A DNA stretch of 64,000 bases, from contig BDSI01000133.1 of assembly GCA_003117195.1 (NCBI GenBank), forward strand, positions 193,501-257,500, in the 5' to 3' direction. The notes below the pieces were generated by a model. The model ran no database searches and had not been told where the DNA came from. It was given only the letters and a program-made list of their open reading frames with translations. Origin of the DNA: Eudorina sp. 2006-703-Eu-15 (taxonomy: Eukaryota > Chlorophyta > Chlorophyceae > Chlamydomonadales > Volvocaceae). The position numbers were made by a program, and so were the translations under genes. Shown piece by piece: positions 45,061 through 57,386 of the stretch; position 1 is the first letter of the stretch, and every line of letters starts with the position of its first letter.

Positions 45061-47070
45061 TTGATTCCTACCTACCTTTATTCAGTATCAGTGTTTGAAA
45101 TGATCGTTTTACCTTTGCTGTCCTCACACAGGAAGGACGGGCCAGTCATCGTGTTTAGCTCCGTCCCTTCGACATGGCTCAGGTATGCTGTCATTACTTC
45201 TCTGCTCACTCGCTGCTTCCTTGTATTACATTTGGCGTTTCCCATGGCGTGGTCGACCCGTATTGCCTGACTCTTCGCTCCGTGTTCTTTGCTTGACAGT
45301 CGCTGCTGTTCGTTCCTTGTGCAGATGCGTGGCTAGGTATGACTATCGGTTTATGTACTTCCAAGTGAGCAGTTGCGCATTTCGACCGACCTTGACGACT
45401 ATTAGGGTAAGTAGTTTAGGGCTCATTGCTGATTTTTCCCCTCCCGCTGGTTTTCCCCCTCCTCGCAGAACACCTACTCGCCCATGGGTGCCAGGTCCGC
45501 TATACTGCAACAGAAGCCATTACCCTTGGGGTCGGTGGAACCATTCGCTCAGACCTCAAACCCTTACTGATTGAACTTGGCATCGCACCTGACAAAGCGG
45601 CACAATGCTGCGCCCGCCTACATGCCCACGCCGTCCGCAGCCTCAACGACATCGTAAAATGCAGACGGGTATTGGAGCGAACTCCCGTAACCCCATCACC
45701 CGCCAATGAACGCACCCGGGTGGGCTAACAGGGAACTCTTTGACTCAGGGCCGGTGATGGCGGCGCATAGATAGGCTCTGATGAGCCTCATCGTCTCTGT
45801 CCCCTTAACACACGCCCGGGTGCTGCCCGGCGTACATAATAATATTATTATTTGCTTGTGTCGTGCGTGGGGCCTTTATCTGTGGGGCCATTTGCTTGTT
45901 GCACTACGCCCACTCGCCAGACTCGCCAGAGTAAAATAATTTGCTATGCCATTACTCGTCACTGTGCCGAACACAGGCTCAACCCAGCAGGTGGTCGCAA
46001 CTGGACACGACAGGGAGACATATGTAGCTGCTGGCGGCCGGGCGTGTGTACATAGACTGGACAGACACGCCTAGTAGTGTGTGGTGTATGTATTATGGCG
46101 GTCCAGCCTCCTAGTCCACCAGCTGCCTGTTGTGAGATGGATCTACATCTTGATTGATTGTGCTTTGACGGATAAGCTTTATTTACTGATGTACGTGGGC
46201 GTACATACAACGAAGCATGCATGTGGTTCAGGGCAGGTGTTCGGGGTTTCACACCGTGTATGGTTTCGTTCGACTGAATGTGCTGGTTGTGTTGGAGATC
46301 GCGATGTTACCGCACTGGATATTGTTGATTTTGTGCGTGCTATATATGCACACACCCTCATCGAACATTGAATGATCGATGCATGGTGTGTGTGCAATTG
46401 CGCCGGCAACGAAGCAGCCCGTCATGCAGTGTAAATGTAAAGCTCCTGATCTTGACTGTTCGCCTATGTTTGGCTCCGTCACTCGTCGCTGCACATACTT
46501 CGATGTATCGACCATCCAGCACCGTTTCGTTCACGTGCTCGCAACTTTTGCTTATTACTTGCCGAGAAAACAAGACCGAACGTATGGACAGGACAAATCA
46601 CGCAAAGTTTCATCAGCAGCTAGTATGGATACGCATTTATTGGTCCAATACGGCAGCCCCTACTGCGCCAGCATTGAAAGAAGTCCTAGGCCTCTGGCTC
46701 ACTGTTACAACCGGTAACATTTATTTTCGTAAACCAGTATCTATCCTTTGACATCTTTAACAACGTTCGTTCCATAACATCGTCTGTTTTCAACAAGCGC
46801 TGAAATAAAGTTAATAAAATCTTGCAATTTTGACAGCAAGTAACAGGTTGTGATCACTGCAGACAACCACTAACATGTAACACAAGTTGACAATACTGCC
46901 CGCCAACGGACTTCTGTCACAACCTCAGAAAGCCTCAAACAGGGTCTGAAGACTCCTCTGACAACCTGTTTGGCAACTATGACAATTTGCGTCCGGAGCT
47001 GCAAAAGACCATTCCTGACAACCTCGCCTAGTAAGTTAGACCTTGTCAGACCCCCTATGAGTTGGTAGGG
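43572..47070. mobile_element. Candidate 3.5-kb element bounded by inverted repeats
   Basis: CCCTACCAACTCATAG at 43572-43587 is matched perfectly by its reverse complement at 47055-47070, and the trinucleotide ATA flanks both outer ends. Both ends continue with a GGGGG run and a GACAAGCTCT / GACAAGGTCT block. The enclosed DNA is AT-rich and includes a LINE remnant. No transposase was recognised, so the class is undetermined. The left end also holds a partial palindrome of the same sequence, which makes the boundary uncertain. Confidence 0.4.
45470..45855 (+). mobile_element. LINE (non-LTR retrotransposon) 3' remnant
   Basis: The frame ending at 45728 encodes YTATEAITLGVGGTIRSDLK, then LIELGIAPDKAAQCC, then HAHAVRSLNDIVKCRRVLER. 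This resembles the C-terminal domain after the reverse transcriptase of many LINE ORF2 proteins (an IEVGxRG-like motif, then a helical tail with a LTRR-like ending). It is followed by about 100 bp of 3' UTR and an AT-only tail (ATAATAATATTATTATT). The upstream RT domain is not recognisable, so this is a 5'-truncated, dead copy. Confidence 0.5.
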
Positions 47071-47741
47071 ATACTGGGTCTTCATGTATGTATATGCCTA
47101 CATACCAGGTTACTTCTGATTGAATTCATGCTTGCATCAGTACGTGCGTGCGTGCATGTGTGTGAGCAGGCGCCACGGTGCGAGCAGAGACCGTCCAAGC
47201 ATTGATACGGAATGTACCTCAAGTTCTGGCGCAGGCCCAGTCTATAATGTAAGAAGTGCAGAACACCATTCGTCCATGTACTGACATACACCCAGCCCAC
47301 CCATCCAGCCAACCACGCATCACCGTGTGCTTGTGAGTGCATGCATGTATATATGCCTGACGAGAATGCTTCGGTCAATAATGCGCATGCATGCATGCTT
47401 GTGAGGCACGATTAAAGACCTACACAGCAAGGCGCGGGGGTTTGACAATTACTAGTTTGCCTCGCTGCTCATGGTGAAAGAGCAATTGAGCAACAATGAC
47501 GGACACAGATGTCTTGTTGTTGTTGTTTGCGATATCATCTTATCATAGTGGGCGTGAGACCTGGTTCCTTGCCAGCAGCAGGTGCATGCACAGACGACGA
47601 CACATACACACGGATACATTTATATATAGGGCAGGGGTATATATATAAACACCTCGCGCGCGCGGTCACAAGCATGCACGTAATCATGTACACATTTGCA
47701 CAGGACGCATTGATGATGCGGTAGTTGCGTGTTGAGCGCAG
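45856..47741. other. AT-rich non-coding stretch
   Basis: No supported exon. It includes the right inverted repeat at 47055-47070 and, around 46860-47050, scattered TGACAA words like those near 43700. Frames around 46370-46750 are in competing phases and are not convincing. Confidence 0.35.
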
Positions 47742-48594
47742 GCCGAACCCATCTGCAATCTTTGCCTACGACGGTCAGCTCGGATGGTACATTGATAGCA
47801 TAAGCTTCAACGCCGGTTGGAAGGACGCCCTCATCAGGGCCATGCAAGCAGAAGCGCCATGGGTAAAGCTGGTGGTAAGCCTACCTGTGACTCGCTCAGG
47901 CATCCATTTTTACATCCGTCCATACTGCACATGTCGATCCCATATTTCAGCGGCACCATTGTATATATATCTATTGTATCTAGACAAACTCGTGCACCTA
48001 CCTTGATACATGCATACGTCGCTTCCCTACAAGTATGTTGTGCTGATATGTTGCGTGAGCAGCACTTGTATAAGGCTACTGGAGTGATTGAGGAGTTTTA
48101 ACACGGCGCGCCCAAAGGCCTCTTGAGATGCTGTGCAGGGTCTATTTAGTCAATTGTTGGGTTATACCGCAACCCCGCGTTACAGTCACTGTCCTTACTT
48201 GCGTGCAGGATGACACCGATGAGGCTACCCTGGCGTCCTGGCCCCTGCGGGCGAACGTCACCGTGGGTGCAGCACTTGTCACAGTAGCCGTGACGTCCGA
48301 AACGGCGTACAGCTTGCTGAGCGACCTTGCGGGCCTGCTGAATCTTGCTGAGCTCGGAATGTCTGTACCTTCAGTATCGGAGCCTTCCTCGGAATTTCCC
48401 ACCAGCGGCGCCGCCATCGTAATAGACAGAAGCAGCGGCGACTTGCTGCAGTTGAGCGTTAGCGCAGTGGGGTGGTGGAGCATTGGCGACCTGGCGGCGC
48501 GGCTGGGCATCCCTTGGCCGCTGCAGACAGCAGATATGATGAGCGTGCGGAACCCGGTGGTGACGATTTCTCTGGCGTCACCATCCGCTGCTGG
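47742..48594 (+). CDS. Unknown protein, two internal exons, gene truncated by satellite
   Basis: Exon 47742-47874 (after CAG, ending at a GTAAGC donor) reads NPSAIFAYDGQLGWYIDSIS, then FNAGWKDALIRAMQ. The next exon starts at 48209 after GTGCAG and reads DDTDEATLASWPLRANVTVG through VVTISLASPSAAG to a possible GTGCGT donor near 48594. The join is phase 0. If unspliced, the frame runs on into the 63-bp minisatellite and stops at 48691. The alternating hydrophobic/hydroxyl composition suggests a beta-rich extracellular or wall-type domain, but I do not recognise the family. The 5' exons were not found. The 3' part is missing or displaced beyond the array, so this may be a broken gene. Confidence 0.45.
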
Positions 48595-48611
48595 TGCGTT
48601 AGTATATACAA

Positions 48612-48957
48612 TCACCGTAGCTGCGACCGTGAAACGGTCGCGTAGCGGAGGTCTTACGACCAGCCGCGCGTCCGTCCGTCCGTCACCGTAGCTGCGACCG
48701 TGAAACGGTCGCGTAGCGGAGGTCTTACGACCAGCCGCGCGTCCGTCACCGTAGCTGCGACCGTGAAACGGTCGCGTAGCGGAGGTCTTACGACCAGCCG
48801 CGCGTCCGTCCGTCACCGTAGCTGCGACCGTGAAACGGTCGCGTAGCGGAGGTCTTACGACCAGCCGCGCGTCCGTCTGTCACCGTAGCTGCGACCGTGA
48901 AACGGTCGCGTAGCGGAGGTCTTACGACCAGCCGCGCGTCCGTCCGTCCGTCCGTCC
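48612..48957 (+). repeat. 63-bp hairpin minisatellite, five copies
   Basis: Units begin ACCGTAGCTGCGACCGTGAA and include the perfect hairpin GCGACCGT-GAA-ACGGTCGC, ending in GACCAGCCGCGCGTCCGTC. Spacers of extra CCGT/CTGT tetramers separate some units. Single or double copies head most later units of the array (about 55286-55422, 59513-59590, 61436-61502, 63243-63320). Confidence 0.93.
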
Positions 48958-49269
48958 GGAAAAAACGCGTAACACGCGTCTTTTGCGTGGTTTCGGAGCT
49001 CGGGTTTCTTCGGTTTCGCGCTAGGTCGGGTGATCGAGGCGCGTAACCGGGGGGCCGACCCGGGTTCGAATCCCGTCGCCGGCTTTTTTGTCTTGATTTT
49101 TTTTCGCATCGCATCGCATCGCATCGCGCATCGCACCGCACCGCACCGCACCGCACCGCACCGCACCGCACCGCACCGCACCGCACCGCACCGCACCGCA
49201 CCGCACCGCACCGCACCGCACCGCACCGCACCGCACCGCACCGCACCGCACCGCACCGCACCGCACCGC

Positions 49270-49311
<42 letters not shown>

Positions 49312-49690
49312 CACCGCACCGCACCGCACCGCACCGCACCGCACCGCACCGCACCGCACCGCACCGCACCGCACCGCACCGCACCGCACCGCACCGCACC
49401 GCACCGCACCGCACCGCACCGCACCGCACCGCACCGCACCGCACCGCACCGCACCGCACCGCACCGCACCGCACCGCACCGCACCGCACCGCACGCACCG
49501 CACCGCACCGCACCGCACCGCACCGCACCGCACCGCACCGCACCGCACCGCACCGCACCGCACCGCACCGCACCGCACCGCACCGCACCGCACCGCACCG
49601 CACCGCACCGCACCGCACCGCACCGCACCGCACCGCACCGCACCGCACCGCACCGCACCGCCCCCCCCCCCCCCGCACCGCCCGCACCGC

Positions 49691-49736
<46 letters not shown>

Positions 49737-51352
49737 CACCGCACCGCACCGCACCGCACCGCATCGCACCGTGTCACACGGCAGTGCATCGTATCAGTTT
49801 GGCACGGCAAACTGCACATCAGACGGCGCGGCAGACGGTGCGGCACGGCATGGCAGACAGCAGACGGCACTGAATGACATACGGCATGGCATGGCACGGC
49901 ACAGCACACGGCACAGCACGGCAGACGGCACGGCATGGCACACGGCGCGGCAAGGCACACTGCATGGCACAGCAGACGGCACGGCAAGGCGGACGGTATC
50001 TCACAGCCAACGGCACGACACGACAGACGGCACGGCACGGCAGACGGCATGGCAGACGGCATGGCACGGCAGACGCCACGGCAAGCAAGACGGCACGGCA
50101 AGGCGCACGGCACGGCACGCCTTGACACCGCACCGCACCGCACCGGCCACCGCACCGCACCGCACCGCACCGCACCGCACCGCACCGGGTGCACCGCACC
50201 GCACCGGCAAGGCAAGGCAAGGCACACGGCGCGGCACGACACATGGCACGGCAAGGCACACGGCACAGCATGGCAGACGGCACAACACACAGCACGACAC
50301 AACACACAGCACGGCAAGACACACGGCACGGCATGGCACACGGCATGACACGGCAGACAGCACGGCACGGCACGGCACATGTCACGGCACGGCAGACGGC
50401 ACGGCAGACAGCACGGCACGACGGCACAGCAGACGGTACGGCATGGCATACGGCATGGCAGACAGCGGACGACACTGCATGGCATACAGCATAGCATGGC
50501 AAGGCACACGGCACGGCACAGTGGAGGGCACGGCAAAGCACCGCACCGCGTTGCGCCGAGCATGACACATGGCACGGCAAGGCATGCAGCACAGCATGGC
50601 AGACGGCACGACACACGGCACAGCAAGGCACACGGTACGGCAAAACACACAGCATGCCGTTTGCGTTGTGACGGCATGGCAGACGCCACGACAAGCAAGA
50701 CGGCACGGCAAGGCACACGGCACGGCACAGCATGTGACACGGCAAGGCAGACGGCACAGCACGGCCAACGGCACGACACGGCAGACTGCACGGCACGGCA
50801 GACGGTATGGCACAGCCAACGGCACGGCACAGCAGACGGAACAGCATGGCAGACGGATAGGCAAGGCACACGGCACGGCACAGCAGATGTCGCGGCAAGG
50901 CAGACAGCATGGCACGGCAGAATGCACGGCAGAATGCACGGCACGGCAGACGGCACAGTATGGCACGGCAAACTGCACATCAGACGGCACGGCAGACGGT
51001 GCGGCACGGCATGGCAGACAGCAGACGGCACTGAATGACATACGGCATGGCATGGCACGGCACACGGCACAGCACGGCAGACGGCACGGCATGGCACACG
51101 GCGCGGCAAGGCACACTGCATGGCACAGCAGACGGCACGGCAAGGCGGACGGTATCGCACAGCCAACGGCACGACACGGCAGACGGCACGGCACGGCAGA
51201 CAGCACGGCAGACGGCATGGCACGGCAGACGCCACGGCAAGCAAGACGGCACGGCAAGGCGCACGGCACGGCACGCCTGCGCGCGCCGCGTGATGACAAG
51301 GACGTGAGACGCGGGCAGCTACGGTGACCAGCGGCGCCGAACGGCGCCGGCT
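48958..51352 (+). repeat. Satellite unit 1
   Basis: Includes poly-C tracts of 40 nt (49271-49310), 14 nt (49661-49674) and 44 nt (49692-49735) inside CACCG pentamers, then the diverged GGCAC-type block with an extra internal duplication around 49780-50110 and 51000-51280. Confidence 0.9.
49031..49089 (+). ncRNA. tRNA-like pol III module 1
   Basis: A-box-like TGATCGAGGCG (49031-49041), perfect B-box GGTTCGAATCC (49063-49073) and a T6 terminator (49084-49089). The sequence before the T run is CGCCGGC, like a tRNA acceptor strand, but no matching 5' strand is found, so this is tRNA-derived rather than a tRNA gene. Confidence 0.55.
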
Positions 51353-53068
51353 AGTCCGGAAAAAACGCGTAACATGCATCTTTTGCGTGGTTTCGGAGCT
51401 CGGGTTTCAGCGGTTTCGCGCTAGGTCGGGTGATCGAGGCGCGTAACCGGAGGGCCGACCCGGGTTCGAATCCCGTCGCCGGCTTTTTGTCTTGATTTTT
51501 TTTCGCATCGCATCGCATCGCATCGCGCATCGAATCGCACCGCACCGCACCGCACCGCACCGCACCGCACCGCACCGCACCGCACCGCACCGCACCGCAC
51601 CGCACCGCACCGCACCGCACCGCACCGCACCGCACCGCACCGCACCGCACCGCACCGCACCGCACCGCACCGCACCGCACCGCACCGCACCGCACCGCAC
51701 CGCACCGCACCGCACCGCACCGCACCGCACCGCACCGCACCGCACCGCACCGCACCGCACCGCACCGCACCGCCCCACCGCACCGCACCGCACCGCGCCG
51801 CACCGCACCGGCACGGCAAGGCACACGGCACGGCACGACACATGGCACGGCAAGGCGCACGGCACAGCATGGCAGACGGCACAACACACAGCACGGCAAG
51901 ACACACGGCACGGCATGGCACATGGCATGACACGGCAGACAGCACGGCACGGCACGGCACATGGCACGGCACGGCACGGCAGACGAAACAGCATGGCAGA
52001 GGGCACGGCACGGCAGACGGCACGGCCGGCATGGTACACGGCACGGCATGGCAGACGGCACGGCACGGCAGACAGCAGACGGCACTGCATGGCGGACGGC
52101 ATGGCATGGCAGACGGCACGGCAGCGCAAGGCAAGGCATGTCACGGCACGGCAGACGGCACGGCAGACAGCACGGCACGACGGCACAGCAGACGGTACGG
52201 CATGGCATACGGCATGGCAGACAGCGGATGACACTGCATGGCATACAGCATGGTATGGCAAGGCACACGGCACGGCACAGTGGAGGGCACGGCAAAGCAC
52301 CGCACCGCGTTGCGCCGAGCATGACACATGGCACGGCAAGGCACGCAGCACAGCATGGCAGACGGCACGACACACGGCACAGCAACGCACACGGCACGGC
52401 AAAACACACAGCATGCCGTTTGCGTTGTGACGGCACGGCAGACGCCACGACAAGCAAGACGGCACGGCAAGGCACACGGCACGGCACAGCATGTGGCACG
52501 GCAAGGCAGACGGCACAGCACGGCCAACGGCACGACACGGCAGACTGCACGGCACGGCAGACGGTATGGCACAGCCAACGGCACGGCACAGCAGACGGAA
52601 CAGCATGGCAGACGGATAGGCAAGGCACACGGCACGGCACAGCAGATGTCGCGGCAAGGCAGACAGCATGGCACGGCAGAATGCACAGCAGAATGCACGG
52701 CAGACGGTGCGGCACGGCATGGCAGACAGCAGACGGCACTGAATGACATACGGCATGGCATGGCATGGCACGGCACACGGCACAGCACGGCAGACGGCAC
52801 GGCATGGCACACGGCGCGGCAAGGCACACTGCATGGCACAGCAGACGGCACGGCAAGGCGGACGGTATCGCACAGCCAACGGCACGACACGACAGACGGC
52901 ACGGCACGGCAGACGGCACGGCAGACGGCATGGCACGGCAGACGCCACGGCAAGCAAGACGGCACGGCAAGGCGCACGGCACGGCACGCCTGCGCGCGCC
53001 GCGTGTGATGACAGGGACGTGAGGCGCGGGCAGCTACGGTGACCAGCGGCGCCGAACGGCGCCGGCTA
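51353..53068 (+). repeat. Satellite unit 2
   Basis: Has no minisatellite copy at its head. It shares diagnostic changes with unit 7, for example GCGGATGACACTG, GGTATGGCAAGG and the tail GTGTGATGACAGGGACGTGA. Confidence 0.9.
51431..51488 (+). ncRNA. tRNA-like pol III module 2
   Basis: A-box-like motif at 51431-51441, B-box at 51463-51473, T5 at 51484-51488. Confidence 0.5.
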
Positions 53069-55287
53069 GTCCGTCTGTCCGTCCGGAAAAAACGCGTAAC
53101 ACGCGTCTTTTGCGTGGTTTCGGAGCTCGGGTTTCAGCGGTTTCGCGCTAGGTCGGGTGATCGAGGCGCGTAACCGCCGGGCCGACCCGGGTTCGAATCC
53201 CGTCGCCGTTTTTTGTCTTGATTTTTTTCACATCGCATCGCATCGCTTCGCGTCGAATCAAATCGTATTGAATCGCATCGAATCGAATCGCGCGTCGAAT
53301 CGAATCGCACCGCACCGCACCGCACCGCACCGCACCGCACCGCACCGCACCGCACCGCACCGCACCGCACCGCACCGCACCGCACCGCACCGCACCGCAC
53401 CGCACCGCACCGCACCGCACCGCACCGCACCGCACCGCACCGCACCGCACCGCACCGCACCGCACCGCACCGCACCGCACCGCACCGCACCGCACCGCAC
53501 CGCACCGCACCGCACCGCACCGCAAGGCACACGGCACGGCACGACACATGGCACGGCAAGGCACACGGCACGGCAAAACACACGGCGCTGCACAACACAC
53601 AGCACGGCATGACACACTGCACGGCACGGCAGACGGCACGACAGATGGCACGGCGTGGCACAGGGCACGGCACTGCAAACTGCACGTCCGACAGCACGAC
53701 ACGGCACGGCACGGCACGGCACATCGCACCTCATCATCGTACAGCATCACACTTCATCATACTTCATCGCACTTCATCGCACCTCGCCGCACCGGGCCGC
53801 ACCGCACCGCACCGCACCGCACCTCACCTCACCTCACCTCACCTCACCTCACCTCACCTCACCGCACCGCACCGCACCGCACCGCACCGCACCGCACCGC
53901 ACCGCACCGCACCGCACCGCACCGCACCGCACCGCACCGCACCGCACCGCACCGTACCGCACCGCACCGCACCGCACCGCACCGCACCGCACCGCACCGG
54001 CCACCGCACCGCACCGCACCGGGTGCACCGCACCGCACCGGCAAGGCAAGGCAAGGCACACGGCACGGCACGACACATGGCACGGCAAGGCACACGGCAC
54101 AGCATGGCAGACGGCACAACACACAGCACGACACAACACACAGCACGGCAAGACACAGGGCACGGCATGGCAGACGGCATGACACGGCAGACAACACGGC
54201 ACGGCACGGCACATGGCACGGCACGGCACGGCAGACGAAACGGCATGGCAGAGGGCACGGCACGGCAGACGGCACGGCCGGCATGGTACACGGCACGGCA
54301 TGGCAGACGGCACGGCACGGCAGACAGCAGACGGCACTGCATGGCGGACGGCATGGCATGGCAGACGGCACGGCAGCGCAAGGCAAGGCATGCCACGGCA
54401 CGGCAGACGGCACGGCAGACAGCACGGCACGACGGCACAGCAGACGGTACGGCATGGCATACGGCATGGCAGACAGCGGACGACACTGCATGGCATACAG
54501 CATGGCATGGCAAGGCACACGGCACGGCACAGTGGAGGGCACGGCAAAGCACCGCACCGCGTTGCGCCGAGCATGACACATGGCACGGCAAGGCACGCAG
54601 CACAGCATGGCAGACGGCACGACACACGGCACAGCAAGGCACACGGCACGGCAAAACACACAGCACGGCAAGGCAGACGGCACAGCACGGCCAACGGCAC
54701 GACACGGCAGACTGCACGGCACGGCAGACGGTATGGCACAGCCAACGGCACGGCACAGCAGACGGAACAGCATGGCAGACGGATAGGCAAGGCACACGGC
54801 ACGGCACAGCAGATGTCGCGGCAAGGCAGACAGCATGGCACGGCAGAATGCACGGCAGAATGCACGGCACGGCAGACGGCACAGTATGGCACGGCAAACT
54901 GCACATCAGACGGCACGGCAGACGGTGCGGCATGGCATGGCAGACAGCAGACGGCACTGAATGACATACGGCATGGCATGGCATAGCACGGCACACGGCA
55001 CAGCACGGCAGACGGCACGGCATGGCACACGGCGCGGCAAGGCACACTGCATGGCACAGCAGACGGCACGGCAAGGCGGACGGTATCGCACAGCCAACGG
55101 CACGACACGACAGACGGCACGGCACGGCAGACGGCACGGCAGACGGCATGGCACGGCAGACGCCACGGCAAGCAAGACGGCACAGCAAGGCGCACGGCAC
55201 AGCACGCCTGCGCGCGCCGCGTGATGACAAGGACGTGAGACGCGGGCAGCTACGGTGACCAGCGGCGCCGAACGGCGCCGGCTAGTC
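53069..55287 (+). repeat. Satellite unit 3
   Basis: The pentamer leader is mixed with AATCG variants. Within the unit an unusual segment at about 53700-53870 carries TCATC and CTCAC pentamers not seen elsewhere. Confidence 0.9.
53158..53214 (+). ncRNA. tRNA-like pol III module 3
   Basis: A-box-like motif at 53158-53168, B-box at 53190-53200, T6 at 53209-53214. The GGC before the T run is lost here. Confidence 0.5.
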
Positions 55288-55963
55288 ACCGTAGCTGCGA
55301 CCGTGAAACGGTCGCGTAGCGGAGGTCTTACGACCAGCCGCGCGTCTGTCCGCCGTCACCGTAGCTGCGACCGTGAAACGGTCGCGTAGCGGAGGTCTTA
55401 CGACCAGCCGCGCGTCCGTCTGTCCGGAAAAAACGCGTAACATGCATCTTTCGCGTGGTTTCGGAGCTCGGGTTTCTGCGGTTTCGCGCTAGGTCGGGTG
55501 ATCGAGGCTCGTAACCGGGGGGCCGACCCGGGTTCGAATCCCGTCGCCGGCTGTTTTGTCTTGATTTTTTTTCGCATCGAATCGCATCGAATCGCGCATC
55601 GAATCGCACCGCATCGCGCATCGAATCGCACCGCACCGCACCGCACCGCACCGCACCGCACCGCACCGCACCGCACCGCACCGCACCGCACCGCACCGCA
55701 CCGCACCGCACCGCACCGCACCGCACCGCACCGCACCGCACCGCACCGCACCGCACCGCACCGCACCGCACCGCACCGCACCGCACCGCACCGCACCGCA
55801 CCGCCCACCGCACCGCACCGCACCGCACCGCACCGCACCGCCCCACCGCACCGCACCGCACCGCACCGCACCGCACCGCACCGCACCGCACCGCACCGCA
55901 CCGCACCGCACCGCACCGCACCGCACCGCACCGCACCGCACCGCACCGCACCGCACCGCACCG

Positions 55964-56006
<43 letters not shown>

Positions 56007-57386
56007 ACCGCACCGCACCGCACCGCACCGCACCGCACCGCACCGCACCGCACCGCACCGCACCGGCAAGGCACACGGCACGGCACGACACATGGCACGG
56101 CAAGGCACACGGCACAGCACGGCAGACGTCACAACACACAGCACGACACAACACACAACACGGCAAGACACACGGCATGGCATGGCACACGGCATGACAC
56201 GGCAGACAGCACGGCATGGCACGGCACATGGCACGGCACGGCACGGCAGACGAAACAGCATGGCAGAGGGCACGGCACGGCAGACGGCACGGCCGGCATG
56301 GTACACGGCACGGCATGGCAGACGGCACGGCACGGCAGACAGCAGACGGCACTGCATGGCGGACGGCATGGCATGGCAGACGGCACGGCAGCGCAAGGCA
56401 AGGCATGTCACGGCACGGCAGATGGCACGGCAGACAGCACGGCACGACGGCACAGCAGACGGTACGGCATGGCATACGGCATGGCAGACAGCGGACGACA
56501 CTGCATGGCATACAGCATGGCATGGCAAGGCACACGGCACGGCACAGTGGAGGGCACGGCAAAGCACCGCACCGCGTTGCGCCGAGCATGACACATGGCA
56601 CGGCAAGGCACGCAGCACAGCATGGCAGACGGCACGACACACGGCACAGCAAGGCACACGGCACGGCAAAACACACAGCATGCCGTTTGCGTTGTGACGG
56701 CACGGCAGACGCCACGACAAGCAAGACGGCACGGCAAGGCACACGGCACGGCACAGCATGTGGCACGTCAAGGCAGACGGCACAGCACGGCCAACGGCAC
56801 GACACGGCAGACTGCACGGCACGGCAGACGGTATGGCACAGCCAACGGCACGGCACAGCAGACGGAACAGCATGGCAGACGGATAGGCAAGGCACACGGC
56901 ACAGCACAGCAGATGTCGCGGCAAGGCAGACAGCATGGCACGGCAGAATGCACGGCAGAATGCACGGCACGGCAGACGGCACAGTATGGCACGGCAAACT
57001 GCACATCAGACGGCACGGCAGACGGTGCGGCACGGCATGGCAGACAGCAGACGGCACTGAATGACATACGGCATGGCATGGCATGGCACGGCACACGGCA
57101 CAGCACGGCAGACGGCACGGCATGGCACACGGCGCGGCAAGGCACATTGCATGGCACAGCAGACGGCACGGCAAGGCGGACGGTATCGCACAGCCAACGG
57201 CACGACACGACAGACGGCACGGCACGGCAGACGGCACGGCAGACGGCATGGCACGGCAGACGCCACGGCAAGCAAGACGGCACGGCAAGGCGCATGGCAC
57301 GGCACGCCTGCGCGCGCCGCGTGATGACAAGGACGTGAGACGCGGGCAGCTACGGTGACCAGCGGCGCCGGACGGCGCCGGCTAGT
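55288..57386 (+). repeat. Satellite unit 4
   Basis: Headed by two minisatellite copies. Contains a 43-nt poly-C tract (55964-56006). Confidence 0.9.
55499..55558 (+). ncRNA. tRNA-like pol III module 4
   Basis: The A-box-like motif is altered (TGATCGAGGCT), the B-box at 55531-55541 is intact, and the T run is only T4 and interrupted (CTGTTTTG). This is the copy least likely to terminate well. Confidence 0.42.

Noticed and set aside
46368..46751. 127-codon frame and an overlapping frame in another phase
   Set aside because: Two competing frames of similar length with no third-position bias or homology.
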